Of a stretch of DNA of 64,000 nucleotides, positions 33,601 through 43,863 are shown piece by piece. Source of the DNA: Rhynchopus sp. YZ270_cl-10. Its lineage: Eukaryota > Euglenozoa > Diplonemea > Diplonemida > Diplonemidae. The position numbers and the translations under genes are program-made. The notes beneath the pieces were generated by a model. That model was not told where the DNA came from. It searched no databases and saw nothing but the letters and a program-made list of their open reading frames with translations. Location of the stretch: assembly GCA_964035575.1 (NCBI GenBank), contig OZ037843.1:124001-188000 (forward strand). The letters are read 5' to 3'. Positions within the stretch are counted from its first letter, which is position 1. The number at the start of each line of letters is the position of its first letter.

Positions 33601-36600
33601 GTCGACGCACTCCTGGCCGAGCGCAGTGCAGATGTTGCCAGCGCCCTTGTCCGCGCAGGTGTCACACTTCGTCACACACTCGTCCACAATGCACTTCATG
33701 ACGTAGGCACCCACCTGTGTCGATCCTCCGATCTTGCACTTGCAGTACCAGTCGTTCGTCACAGACTGGCTAGGGTCCACGCAGTCCTGGTCCGCTCCGG
33801 TGCAGACGTTGCCGCTGCCTGTGTCCGCACAGGTAGCACACACTGCGGCGCACTCGTTGAGCGTGCACACTGCTGCGGGGCCCTGGACAGCGCTGCCCGA
33901 GGAAGGGGGCGGGCACTGGCAGGTCCAGTCGTTCTTGCTAGCGAGGGTTGGTGTCGGGTCGACGCAGGTCTGAGTTGCGTCGGTGCACTTCTTTGTGTTG
34001 GCTGCGTCAGAGCACTCGTCGTACACACACTCCGCCACGACGGCAGTGGTGCGTGTCGTGGTCGAGGGCGCGGCACACACACACATCCAGTTGGAGAGGC
34101 TCGTGGCGCTTGTGTCCGGGTCCGTGCAGGTCTGGCCTGCGGCGGTGCAGACGTCTGCCTCACATGACGGGCAGGTGGCGACACACTCGTCGATCAGACA
34201 CACTGCCGCAGCACCCTTCACTGGTGTGCCCGTAGAAGGTGCCTTGCAGGCGCATTCCCAGTTCCCGTTGGTGGTCGTGTCCGTGTCGACGCAGTCCTGG
34301 TCGTGGAGTTTGCAGAGGTCGGCCTCGCAGGAGGGGCACGTCGCCAGACACTCGTCCATGATGCACGTTGCGGGTGCGCCAACAACGGGCACGCCTGCGT
34401 AGGGTGCGATGCAGGCGCATTCGTACTCGGTGGCAGACTTCTGCACGCAGTGCTGCTTCGCCTGTGCGCACTTCACATCGCCGCCCTGGTCAACACACAC
34501 GTCCGGTGGCGTGCACGTGGCCGCCGCCTGCATACCAGCAACACCAGTGTCGGGAGCAATGCACTCGCAGATCCAGTTGTTCGGGGTGGTCGTGTCCGTG
34601 TCCTTGCACGTCTGCCCCGCCACGTCGCAGATTGTGTTCTCCTTGCACTCATCGTCGGTGCAGGTGGCAGGTCCGCCTGCCTGCGAGCCGACCGTGGGCG
34701 GCTGGCACTCGCAGAACCAGTTGCCGCTGGTGAGCTGGTCGGGGTCGACGCACACCTGGCCCGCAGCACACTTAGAGCCGTGCTCGACACACTCGTCCTT
34801 CGCGCACACAGCCGCGTTCGCCTGTGCCGTGGTGGTCGAAGGCGGGGGGCACTTGCACATCCAGTCGCCGAGCTTCGAGATCCCGGTGTCAGGGTCCTCA
34901 CAGGTCTGTCCGTTCTTGGCACAGAGGCCCTGTGCGCAAGTCGGGCACGTTGCAACGCACTCATCGATGGTGCAGACGGCAGCACCACCACGTCCCCCAG
35001 TCGTCGTGGCCGGGGCTGTGCAGACGCACATCCAGTCGTCAAGGCTGGAGGTGTCCGGGGTAGGGTCTGTGCAGGTCTGTCCGGCAGAGGTGCAGACATC
35101 GACTCCGTTGACCTGTGCGCAGGTGGGGCAGGTCTCCTCGCACTCGTTGAGCGGGCACACGGCAGGGCCGCCTGTGGTAGGGGTGCCGCCAGTGACACAC
35201 TCGCACACCCAGTTGTTGTCGGTCGTCTTGTCCGCATCCTTGCAGATCTGGTTCGCTGCGGTGCAGACTGCTCCGTGCTCAGTGCACTCATCCTTCTCGC
35301 AGGTCGTCACCGGTGCCTGCTGCGCAGTGCCAGTCATCGGCGCGACACACTTGCACACCCAGTTGTTCGTGACAAGGTTGTCCGGGTCTTCGCAGATCTG
35401 GCCCTTGTCAGTGCACACGTTGTTCACATCGCTCGGCACGCCTGGAATGGGGTCGCGAATAATCTTTGCACCGCCGTCGGCAGGGATCGTGCCCGCAGCA
35501 GAGCAGAAGTTGCGCCTCGCTGTGCAGCCCTTCTTCGTGTTGTAGTCGTTCACTGCCAAGTAGCACCAGTCGCCTGAGGGGTGAGACTCAGGGTTGCAGC
35601 ACCCAGCCTTGCATTCCTCGGTGGATCCAGGGCCCGGGGGCATGACAATGACGTTCCCGTTGCCGTCCTTGAAGGTGGCCGTCCAGTCGCATGCACACTG
35701 GCAACCGTCTGATGTGTAACGTGGCACGTGGGTGCAGGTGACAGCGTCGGAGAGCTCCTCACACTCGTTCTTGCCGTCGATGCACTGCGCCACAGCAGCA
35801 GAGGTGGCGAACTTGGCGCTAGTCTTGCATGTGCACGTCCAGGTGCCCAGGTCCGTCGCAGTGGTGACAGGGTCGTGGCACACCTGGTCAGCGGCCTCGC
35901 AGACGTTCGCAGAGGCCATGTCGGTCTTGGCACAGCTCGGGCACACGGCAACGCACTCATCGAGGTTGCACGGGACAACGGCGCCGAGCTTCTGGGATCC
36001 GGTCTGTGGCGCGACGCACTGGCACTCCCAGTCGTCGAGGGTCGTCGTGCTGGGGTCGACGCAGACCTGCGACACATCCTCGCACTTCTGCTTGTTCACC
36101 GCCAGGGTGCACTCATTGACCTCGCAGGTGGCAACGCCGCCAACCTTGACAGTGGTGGACGGTGATGCGCATTCGCACTGCCAGTTGTTCGGTGTCGTCT
36201 GGTCCGTGTCCACACACACCTGCGACGCAGCGTCGCACACAGCGCCGTTCGCGATACACTCGTTCTCCGTGCACGTCGCCACACCGGTGAGCATGCGCCC
36301 CACCTTCGGGTCCACACAGACGCACTCCCAGTCACCGCTGACAGAGGTGCTGGGCTCGACACAGGTCTGTCCCGCACCGTCGCACACGTTGCCCTTCATG
36401 TCGTCCTTGTCGGCGCAGGTGGGGCACTTCACCTGGCACTCGTCCAGGGTGCAGTCCGCAGCGGCAATGGTGTTCTGGCCGGAGAACGGCAGGCGGCACT
36501 TGCAGACCCAGTTGCCGAGGCTGAGGGCGTCGGTGTTCGGGTCCTCACAGTCCTGGTTGGCGGCAGTGCAGACGTTGTCCGACATGGCGTCCTTCTTGGC

Positions 36601-39600
36601 ACAGGTCGCGCACGTCACAGTGCACTCGTCGATCGCGCACTCCGCAGCGGCGTTGGTGCCCACCTTGGTCTGTGTGGCCGGTGCAATGCACTCACACTCG
36701 AACTGGTTGTCGAGCGGGAGTACCGTGTCCTTGCAGGACTGTCCTGCCGCCTCGCACGTCTTGCCGTTCACCTCGCAGTCACCTGGTGGGTCTGTGCAGA
36801 CGGCCACGCCGAGTTTCACGGTGGTACCCATCTGGGGGGCGATGCACTCGCACTGCCACGTGTCAGGCGCGTTCAGGTCGGTGTCGACGCACAGCTGTCC
36901 CTTCATCTTGCACACCACGTCCTGCTCTGTGCACTCGTTGTGGCTGCAGTCCGCCACCGCCATAGTCGCAGACACAGAGCTGCGGGGAGCAGGGCACACG
37001 CACTCCCAGTTCCCGGTTGTGGAGGTGTCAGGGTCACGGCAGGTCTGCATTGCACCAGTACACGTATCCTTGTTCGGTGGAGTGCCCTCCTCGCACTCGT
37101 CCAGCGCGCACACAGCAACCTGCTGCGGGCCCGTACCCGTCTTCGGTGCCACACACTTGCACACCCAGTCACCGTCGACAGTCTGGTCAGGGTCCTCGCA
37201 GATCTGCTCGGCATCAGTGCAAATGTTGTTCTGGCTGTCGGGGATGCCAGGGATAGTTGCCCTTGGCGGCACACCACCAGTGGCAGGCACAGCTCCAGCA
37301 GCAAGACAGGTTTCGCGAGATGTGCTGCACCCACGCTGGGTGTTGAAGTCGTTACGTGCCGGGTAGCACCAGTCTCCAGCTGCCTCGGAGTTCGGGTTGC
37401 AGCATCCTCCTGCACACGGGGTGGTGGATCCCGGACCGTCAGGGTACACAATCACCATCCCGTTGAAGTCCTTGAAGGTGGCAATCCAGTCGCATGCACA
37501 CTGGCATCCGCTTGCAGTGTAACGAGGCACGTGGTTGCAGGTGACAGCGTCGGAGATCTCCTCACACTCGTTCTTAGTCGGGGGAGGGGGCACGTCAGTG
37601 GCAGGTGCGTCGGTGGGCACGGCTGTTGGTGCTGCTGTGTCAGGTGGGTTTGTGGCAGGTGCGTCGGTGGCAGGTGGGTTTGTCGGTGCTGCCGTGGGCG
37701 GTGCACCGCACACAGCAACCTGCTGCTGTCCGGGGGTTCCGACCTTCGGTGCCACACACTTGCACACCCAGTTGTCATCTGTTGTCAGGTCAGGGTCCTC
37801 GCAGATCTGCTCGGCATCAGTGCAAATGTTGTTCTGGGTGTCGGGGATGCCAGGGATAGTTGCCCTTGGCGGCACACCACCAGTGGCAGGCACAGCTCCA
37901 GCAGCAAGACAGGTTTCACGAGATGTGCTGCACCCACGCTGCGTGTTGAAGTCGTTTGCTGCCAGGTAGCACCAGTCTCCAGTTGCTTCGGAGTTCGGGT
38001 TGCAGCATCCTCCTGCACACGGGGTGGTGGATCCCGGACCGTCAGGGTACACAATCACCATCCCGTTGCCGTCCTTGAAGGTGGCAATCCAATCGCATGC
38101 ACACTGGCATCCGCTTGCAGTGTAACGAGGCTTGTGGTTGCAGGTGACAGCACTCGAGATCTCCTCACACTCGTTCTTCGTAGCAGGAGGAGGAACGTTC
38201 GTTGCAGGTGCGTCTGTCGGTGCAAGGGTCACGTCCACGCAAGTCGCCAGTGCCTGCTGTCCAGGTGTGCCGGTCTTGGGAGCGACACAGGTACACTGCC
38301 AGTCATTATCAGTCATGTTGTCAGGGTCAACACAGATCTGTCCTCCGTCAGTGCAAATGTTGTTCTGGCTGTCGGGGATGCCAGGGACAGTGGGACGTGG
38401 TGTGACACCACCAGTGGCAGGCACAGCTCCGGCAGCAAGACAGGTTTCGCGAGATGTGCTGCACCCACGCTGAGTGTTGAAGTCGTTACGTGCCGGGTAG
38501 CACCAGTCTCCACCTGCCTCGGAGTTCGGGTTGCAGCATCCTCCTGCACACGGGGTGGTGGATCCCGGACCGTCAGGGAGGACAATCACCATCATGGTCT
38601 GGGAGTCCTTGAAGGTGGCAATCCAGTCGCATGCACACTGGCATCCGCTTGCAGTGTAACGAGGCTTGTGGTTGCAGGTGACGGCAGCCGAGATCTCCTC
38701 ACACTCGTTCTTTCCTGGTGGAGGGGGGGCGTTTGTGGCAGGTGCATCAGTGGCAGGTGCGTCTGTCGGTGCAATGGTTACGTCCACGCAAGTCGCCAGT
38801 GCCTGCTGTCCAGGTGTGCCGGTCTTGGGAGAGACACACTGACACTGCCAGTCATTATCAGTCATGCTGTTAGGGTCAACACAGATCTGTCCTCCGTCAG
38901 TGCAAATGTTGTTCTGGCTGTCGGGGATGCCAGGGATAGTGGGACGTGGTGTGACACCACCAGTGGCAGGCACAGCTCCAGCAGCAAGACAGGTTTCACG
39001 TGCAGTGCTGCACCCACGCTGAGTGTTGAAGTCGTTTGCCGCCGGGTAGCACCAGTCTCCACCTGCCTCGGAGTTCGGGTTGCAGCATCCTCCTGCACAC
39101 GGGGTGGTGGATCCCGGACCGTCAGGGAGGACAATCACCATCATGGTCTGGGAATCCTTGAAGGTGGCAATCCAGTCGCATGCACACTGGCATCCGCTTG
39201 CAGTGTAACGAGGCTTGTGGTTGCAGGTGACAGCACTCGAGATCTCCTCACACTCGTTCTTTCCAGTCGGCGGGGGAACGTTCGTTGCAGGTGCGTCTGT
39301 CGGTGCAATGGTTGTGGCCACGCAAGTCGCCAGTGCCTGCTGTCCAGGTGTGCCGGTCTTGGGAGAGACACACTGACACTGCCAGTCATTATCAGTCATG
39401 TTGTTAGGGTCAACACAGATCTGTCCTCCGTCAGTGCAAATGTTGTTCTGGCTGTCGGGGATGCCAGGGATAGTGGCACGTGGTGTGACACCACCAGTGG
39501 CGGGCACAGCTCCGGCAGCAAGACAGGTTTCACGTGCAGTGCTGCACCCACGCTGAGTGTTGAAATCGTTTGCTGCCGGGTAGCACCAGTCTCCACCTGC

Positions 39601-40380
39601 CTCGGAGTTCGGGTTGCAGCATCCTCCTGCACACGGGGTGGTGGATCCCGGACCGTCAGGGAGGACAATCACCATCATGGTCTGGGAGTCCTTGAAGGTG
39701 GCAATCCAGTCGCATGCACACTGGCATCCGCTTGCAGTGTAACGAGGCTTGTGGTTGCAGGTGACGGCAGCCGAGATCTCCTCACACTCGTTCTTTCCAG
39801 TCGGCGGGGGAACGTTCGTTGCAGGTGCGTCGGTCGGTGCAATGGTTGTGGCCACGCAAGTCGCCAGTGCCTGCTGTCCAGGTGTGCCGGTCTTGGGAGA
39901 GACACACTGACACTGCCAGTCTTCTGTCGAGACTGTGTTGGGGTCCACGCACAGCTGCCCTCCGTCAGTGCAGACGTTGTTCTGGTCGCTGGGAACGCCG
40001 GGAATAGCAGCACGTGGTGTGACACCACCAGTGGCGGGCACAGCTCCGGCAGCAAGACAGGTTTCACGTGCAGTGCCACACCCACGCTGAGTGTTGAAGT
40101 CGTTTGCTGCCGGGTAGCACCAGTCTCCACCTGCCTCGGAGTTCGGGTTGCAGCATCCTGGTTTACACGGGGTGGTGGATCCCGGACCGTCAGGGAGGAC
40201 AATCACCATCATGGTCTGGGAGTCCTTGAAGGTGGCAATCCAGTCGCATGCACACTGGCATCCGCTTGCGGTGTAACGTGGGATGTGGTCACACGTGACG
40301 GCACTCGAGATCTCAAGGCACTCATCAATTCCGTTGACAAGCGCACTCCCTAGCAGAAGCACGGCCGCCCGCAGAATCAT
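24675..40380 (-). CDS. giant cysteine-rich modular type I membrane protein, copy 1 (5138 residues, 4 exons)
   Basis: Exons are 26100-40380, 25592-25942, 25327-25544 and 24675-25241, joined by GT-AG introns; the spliced length is divisible by three. The start at 40380 is chosen because it opens a signal peptide (MILRAAVLLLGSALVNG), although the frame runs on to 40935. Six tandem modules of about 178 residues follow, with a GCQCACDW core and a GCCNP...GDWCY core, joined by TDAPAT-rich spacers. Then come about 64 shorter modules of the pattern DEC...GQxCxDP...WxCxC...P..G, with three more long modules spread among them. A run of Asp precedes a Leu/Cys-rich span (about 5061-5084) and a 54-residue acidic tail. 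The short modules resemble EGF-like repeats. The protein is probably a very long surface filament or adhesin; the ligand is unknown. Confidence 0.92.
25242..25326 (-). other. intron 3 of giant gene 1 (85 bp, phase 0)
   Basis: GTATTG donor and CCACAG acceptor. Removing it joins CTDAGQQ to CIDSDK and restores the standard module pattern GQxCxD. The intron interrupts a module. Confidence 0.9.
25545..25591 (-). other. intron 2 of giant gene 1 (47 bp, phase 1)
   Basis: GTATGT donor, C/T-rich body and CTACAG acceptor. It lies just after the last cysteine of one module, and splicing gives ATC-IVDEC, the usual module junction. Confidence 0.9.
25943..26099 (-). other. intron 1 of giant gene 1 (157 bp, phase 1)
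   Basis: GTATGT donor and CCACAG acceptor. Also at a module boundary, joining AVC to NPVGEC. With intron 2 it makes exon 2 a symmetric phase 1-1 exon encoding exactly two modules. Confidence 0.9.
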
Positions 40381-41648
40381 CTTAGCGAACCTGTGTCCTG
40401 TGTCGCTAATCTTGAAGGCTTTTGAAGCAGCGGTTTGTAGCAAGGAAACGCGCTGTGTCAGAAGGGTGGGTAGTATGTAGTATGTGTGTTGCTGTGGTGT
40501 GGTGTGGTCATGCAATGGGGTGGTGGGTGGTGGGTGACGGGTGGTGGGAAGCAATAATAAGAACAAATGAGCAAAGCTACAAGGAAAGAGGAAAGGATAC
40601 GGAGACATTGGGTATGCCGTGTGGGGTCTGTCAGTACAGGTGCAAACGAACAGGAGAACGTGTCTCGAGCAGATAATATACTCAGGCGCGCAAAAACGCC
40701 TCTCTGCACCAGAGCAAAACCTTGTAAAAGATGCACCTGGTGTCTGTGTCTCTCTGCCAAAGATGGAGAGACAACCTTTTTTGTAAACAGCGTAACAAAA
40801 AAAAATAAAACTGTGGTACTCCTGAAAACCCCATTTTGCGTACTTTTTGCGTTGTTGCGTACTTGGTATTTTAATTTCTGGAGTACCAAAAACATGTAAG
40901 CACATGCCACAAGGCAGAAGTCCACCAGCCATCAAGCACCAGCCATCCTATGCACAACACCCTCTAGGCAGCAGCTCAATGCTAACAGCCCTTGACCTGG
41001 GTGGCACCGAGCAAAGCTGTCAGCCTTCCGCACACCACTGTCGCCTGCCACCGCTACAGCCTTGTTGTACTCCCAGTGTGCAGGCGTGGATAGGTGGGGC
41101 ATATTGTTGCTGTGCGTTTTCTCATCATTCATCTTTCGATTATTTCGTGGGGTGTGTGCTATTTTGATGCCGGCGTCTGCGGCGTTTGCACTTTTGTTTG
41201 TCTTTATTTTGTGTGATGTCGTGCACCGCTTTTCAGGCTGATGAGCACCGAACCACTGCACAACAACGATGCAGTCAAACGGCTTCGCGACGTGCGTTGA
41301 AACGCCTCGTGGGGTCTACAGTGGGTCACTATTCTTTCCAAAGTTTCCAAGGGATCTTTTCCTATATTGCGTTCTTTCACTTAAAAGCTTCACGAAGGCG
41401 ACAACAAAGCGCCACCCCATTGCTGAAAAAAGAGACACACAGGACTTTGCGTTCTCTCTCTTTCACGTGCACCATTGTATCCCAGGTGAAACATAGTTTT
41501 GTATCACAGGTTGTATCCAAAAAAATGCATTGTGCGGGTATAGTCAAGGTTCTTTTTCCAGTGTATGGGGGTCAGGGGGCGTTTGCATTTTCAACATTTG
41601 TGGCAGTGTGTGTTGCACGCTGTCGATTTATTAGTGACCATGTTTCGA
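40381..41648 (-). promoter_or_regulatory. 5' region of giant gene 1
   Basis: About 1.27 kb between the giant gene's start and the stop of the ankyrin ORF; the promoter and 5' UTR must lie here. The 540 bp next to the start codon stay open in frame, but without further cysteine modules. An inverted repeat lies at 40814-40888. I recognise no core promoter motif. The same sequence occurs at 60104-61371. Confidence 0.4.
40814..40888. repeat. short inverted repeat 430 bp upstream of giant gene 1
   Basis: The 14-bp arms TGGTACTCCTGAAA and, reversed, TGGTACTCCAGAAA (one mismatch) enclose about 47 bp that contain GCGTACTT twice. It may be a tiny MITE or a regulatory palindrome. The same arms occur at 60537-60611. 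Confidence 0.5.
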
Positions 41649-41969
41649 TCACCCCCGCCTTTTTGAGGTGACAGCCGTGAAGCCGCTGCCCTCCACAGCA
41701 CTGATGTCAGCCCCAGCCGCAAGCAGCGCGCGCACTGTGCGTACGTGGCCGTTCCACGCAGCCATGTGCAGTGCCGTGCCAGCCTCGTTCTGCCGGTCGA
41801 TGCCTGCACGGTACGGGTAGTGCGCGTCCCTCTCGTGTGTGCAAAGGAGCGCTACCACGTCGTCCACACGGCCAGCCTCGGAAGCATGGATCAAAGCGTT
41901 GTCGCTAAGGCTGTTGCGGGAGGAGCAAGAGGAGAAGGAGGAGGTGGTGGTGGGGGAGGGGTGCAACAT
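41649..41969 (-). CDS. short ankyrin-repeat ORF, array unit 1
   Basis: 106 residues from the ATG at 41969; the frame is open up to 42170. The C-terminal half has about two ankyrin repeats: ALIHASEAGRVDDVVALL and then GTALHMAAWNGHVRTVRALL followed by AAGAD. It stops in the next repeat at SGFTAVTSKRRG. Just upstream of LSDNALIH is a strongly pyrimidine-rich stretch ending CAACAG, so this may be the last exon (41649-41910) of a spliced gene. No clear upstream donor was found. It may be a gene fragment. Ankyrin repeats bind proteins, and nothing shows a catalytic role. Confidence 0.5.
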   Translation of the reverse strand: MLHPSPTTTSSFSSCSSRNSLSDNALIHASEAGRVDDVVALLCTHERDAHYPYRAGIDRQNEAGTALHMAAWNGHVRTVRALLAAGADISAVEGSGFTAVTSKRRG

Positions 41970-42290
41970 AGTTGCGTTGCCTGTTGCAGTGGTGTGGTGA
42001 GGATGTGCGAGGCAGAAGGTGGAGGGGCAGATGGAATTAAAAAAAAGTGCGTTATTTGAGCTGGAATCGACAACGTATGTAAGGGGGGGGGCCCAGAACA
42101 CAAAAATGATGGGACGCTGGACACACACGCGCATGTGGGGACTGAGACACATTCCCTGACTAACCCACACAGGGAAAGAAAATGAGAAGAAGTGAGCAAA
42201 ATTTGCAACCTGGCCTTTGTGTACTACCGGGGGTGGGGATTTGTGTCATACAAAGTTCCCCCACAGACCCAGGACGCTGCCACTCTTGTG

Positions 42291-42321
42291 TTTTGTACGC
42301 AAACCAAGTTTGCGTACAAAA
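42291..42321. other. 14-bp perfect hairpin upstream of the ankyrin ORF
   Basis: TTTTGTACGCAAAC and its exact complement enclose a CAA loop. It stands about 90 bp before the hairpin-cassette repeat. The second copy is at 62014-62044. Confidence 0.75.
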
Positions 42322-42384
42322 AACAAGAAATTGCTATCGAATAAAAACTGCAGTTGTTGGTGCAGGCACCTCCGACTGACACCT

Positions 42385-42760
42385 GTACGTTTTATTTCCC
42401 AACCCAACAACAACAATAAAGCGTGAAGACAATAAATAAAATCAAAGCGGAATAAATTTGAGGTTTTGTGAGGCACTCAACGAGTGTGCCGGCTCTGTGG
42501 CGTCACGGAGACACCAACACTCCCCAGTCATTTTTCCTGCGCTTCCAGGAAAACTCGCGTTTGCGACCAGGCCGAAACGAAAAAATTTAATTCACAGCAA
42601 ACAGGTGTGAGGGAGAAGAAAAGAAAGTGAACAAAAACAAAAAAACAATGTTTTTCTGAAATGTGATGTTGTTGGGGTGGGGAGAATAAAACAGTTCCAA
42701 GAAAAGCTCCTGTGTCGGTTATCTTTTGGTTAGAAAAAAAAAAAAAACGGGAGTACCGAA
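42385..42760 (+). repeat. hairpin-cassette repeat, copy 4 (array unit 1)
   Basis: Begins with the block TTTATTTCCCAACCCAACAA. It keeps the perfect stem TTTTCCTG/CAGGAAAA (about 42531-42552) and a TCGC/GCGA hairpin just after it. The tail block is GGGGAGAATAAAACAG to TCGGTTATC. A second partial tail lies at 42850-42940. The first hairpin is weaker here because GAGCC reads GAGAC. Confidence 0.7.
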
Positions 42761-42966
42761 AGTACAGAAGCAAAAACAAAGTACAAAAAAAAAGTTTGTA
42801 AATTGCGGAAGACGCAAAACAAACTCGCGAACTAAAAAAAGATTCTTTTCTGCGAAGTGGTGGTAATGGGGAGAATAAAACATTACGAAAAAAACCTCCA
42901 CTCTCATTTCGCAAGCTTCATTTCCGTTTTGGTTTTCTCCTCACATTTCAAAAAAATATGCTATCA

Positions 42967-43080
42967 TGGTGCTTTCGGAAGTCGGTCAACGACCTGTCAG
43001 CGACGTGTCAATATCAGGGGGGTGTGTATAGAGTCCCTGTGTCAGCGACCTGTCAATATCGACCCCTCCCGGAGCACCGG
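42967..43080. mobile_element. GGTGCT-family MITE, 114 bp, in the 3' flank of unit 2
   Basis: The ends TGGTGCTTTCGG and, reversed, CCGGTGCTCCGG are flanked by ATCA on both sides (42963-42966, 43081-43084). The matching place by unit 1 (23707-23710) has a single ATCA and no insert, so this is a clear empty site. The interior holds GACCTGTC units in two blocks. Confidence 0.85.
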
Positions 43081-43472
43081 ATCATTTTTTTTTTTTTCTT
43101 CCCCGTTTGGGGGAATGCACTGGACCAGAACAATGGGGGGGGAAGACATAAGAGGAGTGGCTGCGCGCAAAAAAGAAGAAAAAAAAAAATAAAACAGGGA
43201 AGTGGAGAAGTGGATGATTGGGCTAAGGGGGAAGATGTGGGAGAGTAGAGGGGGAGGGAAACAATCGGAGGAATGGATTCGTTCTCCTTTTGTTTGTGCG
43301 TAAAGTGTGCAATAAATATTCTGTGGTGATATTTTATTACTGCAGTACGCTCCCACTGACTACCTGGGCAGTGAAGAGGAACCCTCTTTGAGGCCAAAAA
43401 AAAATACAACCAAAAGACAAAATAGCTGAAAATAAAAGACCAATAATAGATAACTACGAAGCCCTCCTTAGG

Positions 43473-43635
43473 CATACGTAGAAGGTGAATACATATCCGC
43501 CCTATATTCGGATTCGAATATAGGGCGAACACTGTGTTCCGTGTATTCCGTATTCGGGTGTATTCAGATCAATATTCGCCCTATATTCGGATTCGAAATA
43601 AATAGGGCGAATACGAAATTCGCCTTCTAGGCATG
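43473..43635. mobile_element. 163-bp MITE with strong internal hairpins, unit 2
   Basis: The ends are inverted repeats of about 19 bp with a few mismatches, sharing CAT and TAGAAGG. CTTAGG is duplicated on each side (43467-43472, 43636-43641). Unit 1 has the intact empty site CTTAGGGACGAAGG near 24471. Inside, a perfect 13-bp hairpin lies at 43498-43527 (arm CGCCCTATATTCG), with a second imperfect copy of it. Confidence 0.85.
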
Positions 43636-43863
43636 CTTAGGGACGAAGACGGGACCCGATCTCACACGTTTGAAAAAATCCGAGAAGAAAAAAAAAGAGA
43701 GAGAGAGAGAAGAAAGTGAAGTTATTAATGCAGAAGAAAACGTTAGATGAACAGACATCTTGCAAAATGCTTATAGAGATTTTTTTTAAATCACCGGTTT
43801 GCCTTTTTTTCTTCTCTCTCTCTCTCTCTTATTGTTCTGAAATAACCCCCAAAAAAAAATGTC

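Larger units (their letters stand above)
24241..43142 (-). repeat. tandem array unit 1 (giant gene 1 plus ankyrin ORF)
   Basis: Unit 1 and unit 2 (43143-62865) are near-identical over the genes and the spacer between them, with only scattered substitutions. Corresponding points are 19,189 bp apart at the 3' end of the gene and 19,723 bp apart 5' of the module-number change. Unit 1 lacks one 534-bp internal module and has a shorter 3' flank. Similarity with unit 2 continues left to about 23690. Confidence 0.95.

Noticed and set aside
36940-40353. 1,137-residue plus-strand ORF opposite giant gene 1, and its 1,315-residue counterpart at 56129-60076
   Set aside because: Antisense shadows. The repeats and GC-rich third positions of the giant gene keep the opposite strand open, and the translated sequence only mirrors the module repeats.
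40381-40935. N-terminal extension of the giant protein by 185 codons
   Set aside because: The frame is open, but the extension lacks cysteine modules and would bury the clear signal peptide that begins at 40380.
41186-41671. 161-residue plus-strand ORF before the ankyrin ORF
   Set aside because: No recognisable domain, on the strand opposite to all supported genes, and overlapping the end of the ankyrin ORF. Its presence in both units only reflects the duplication.
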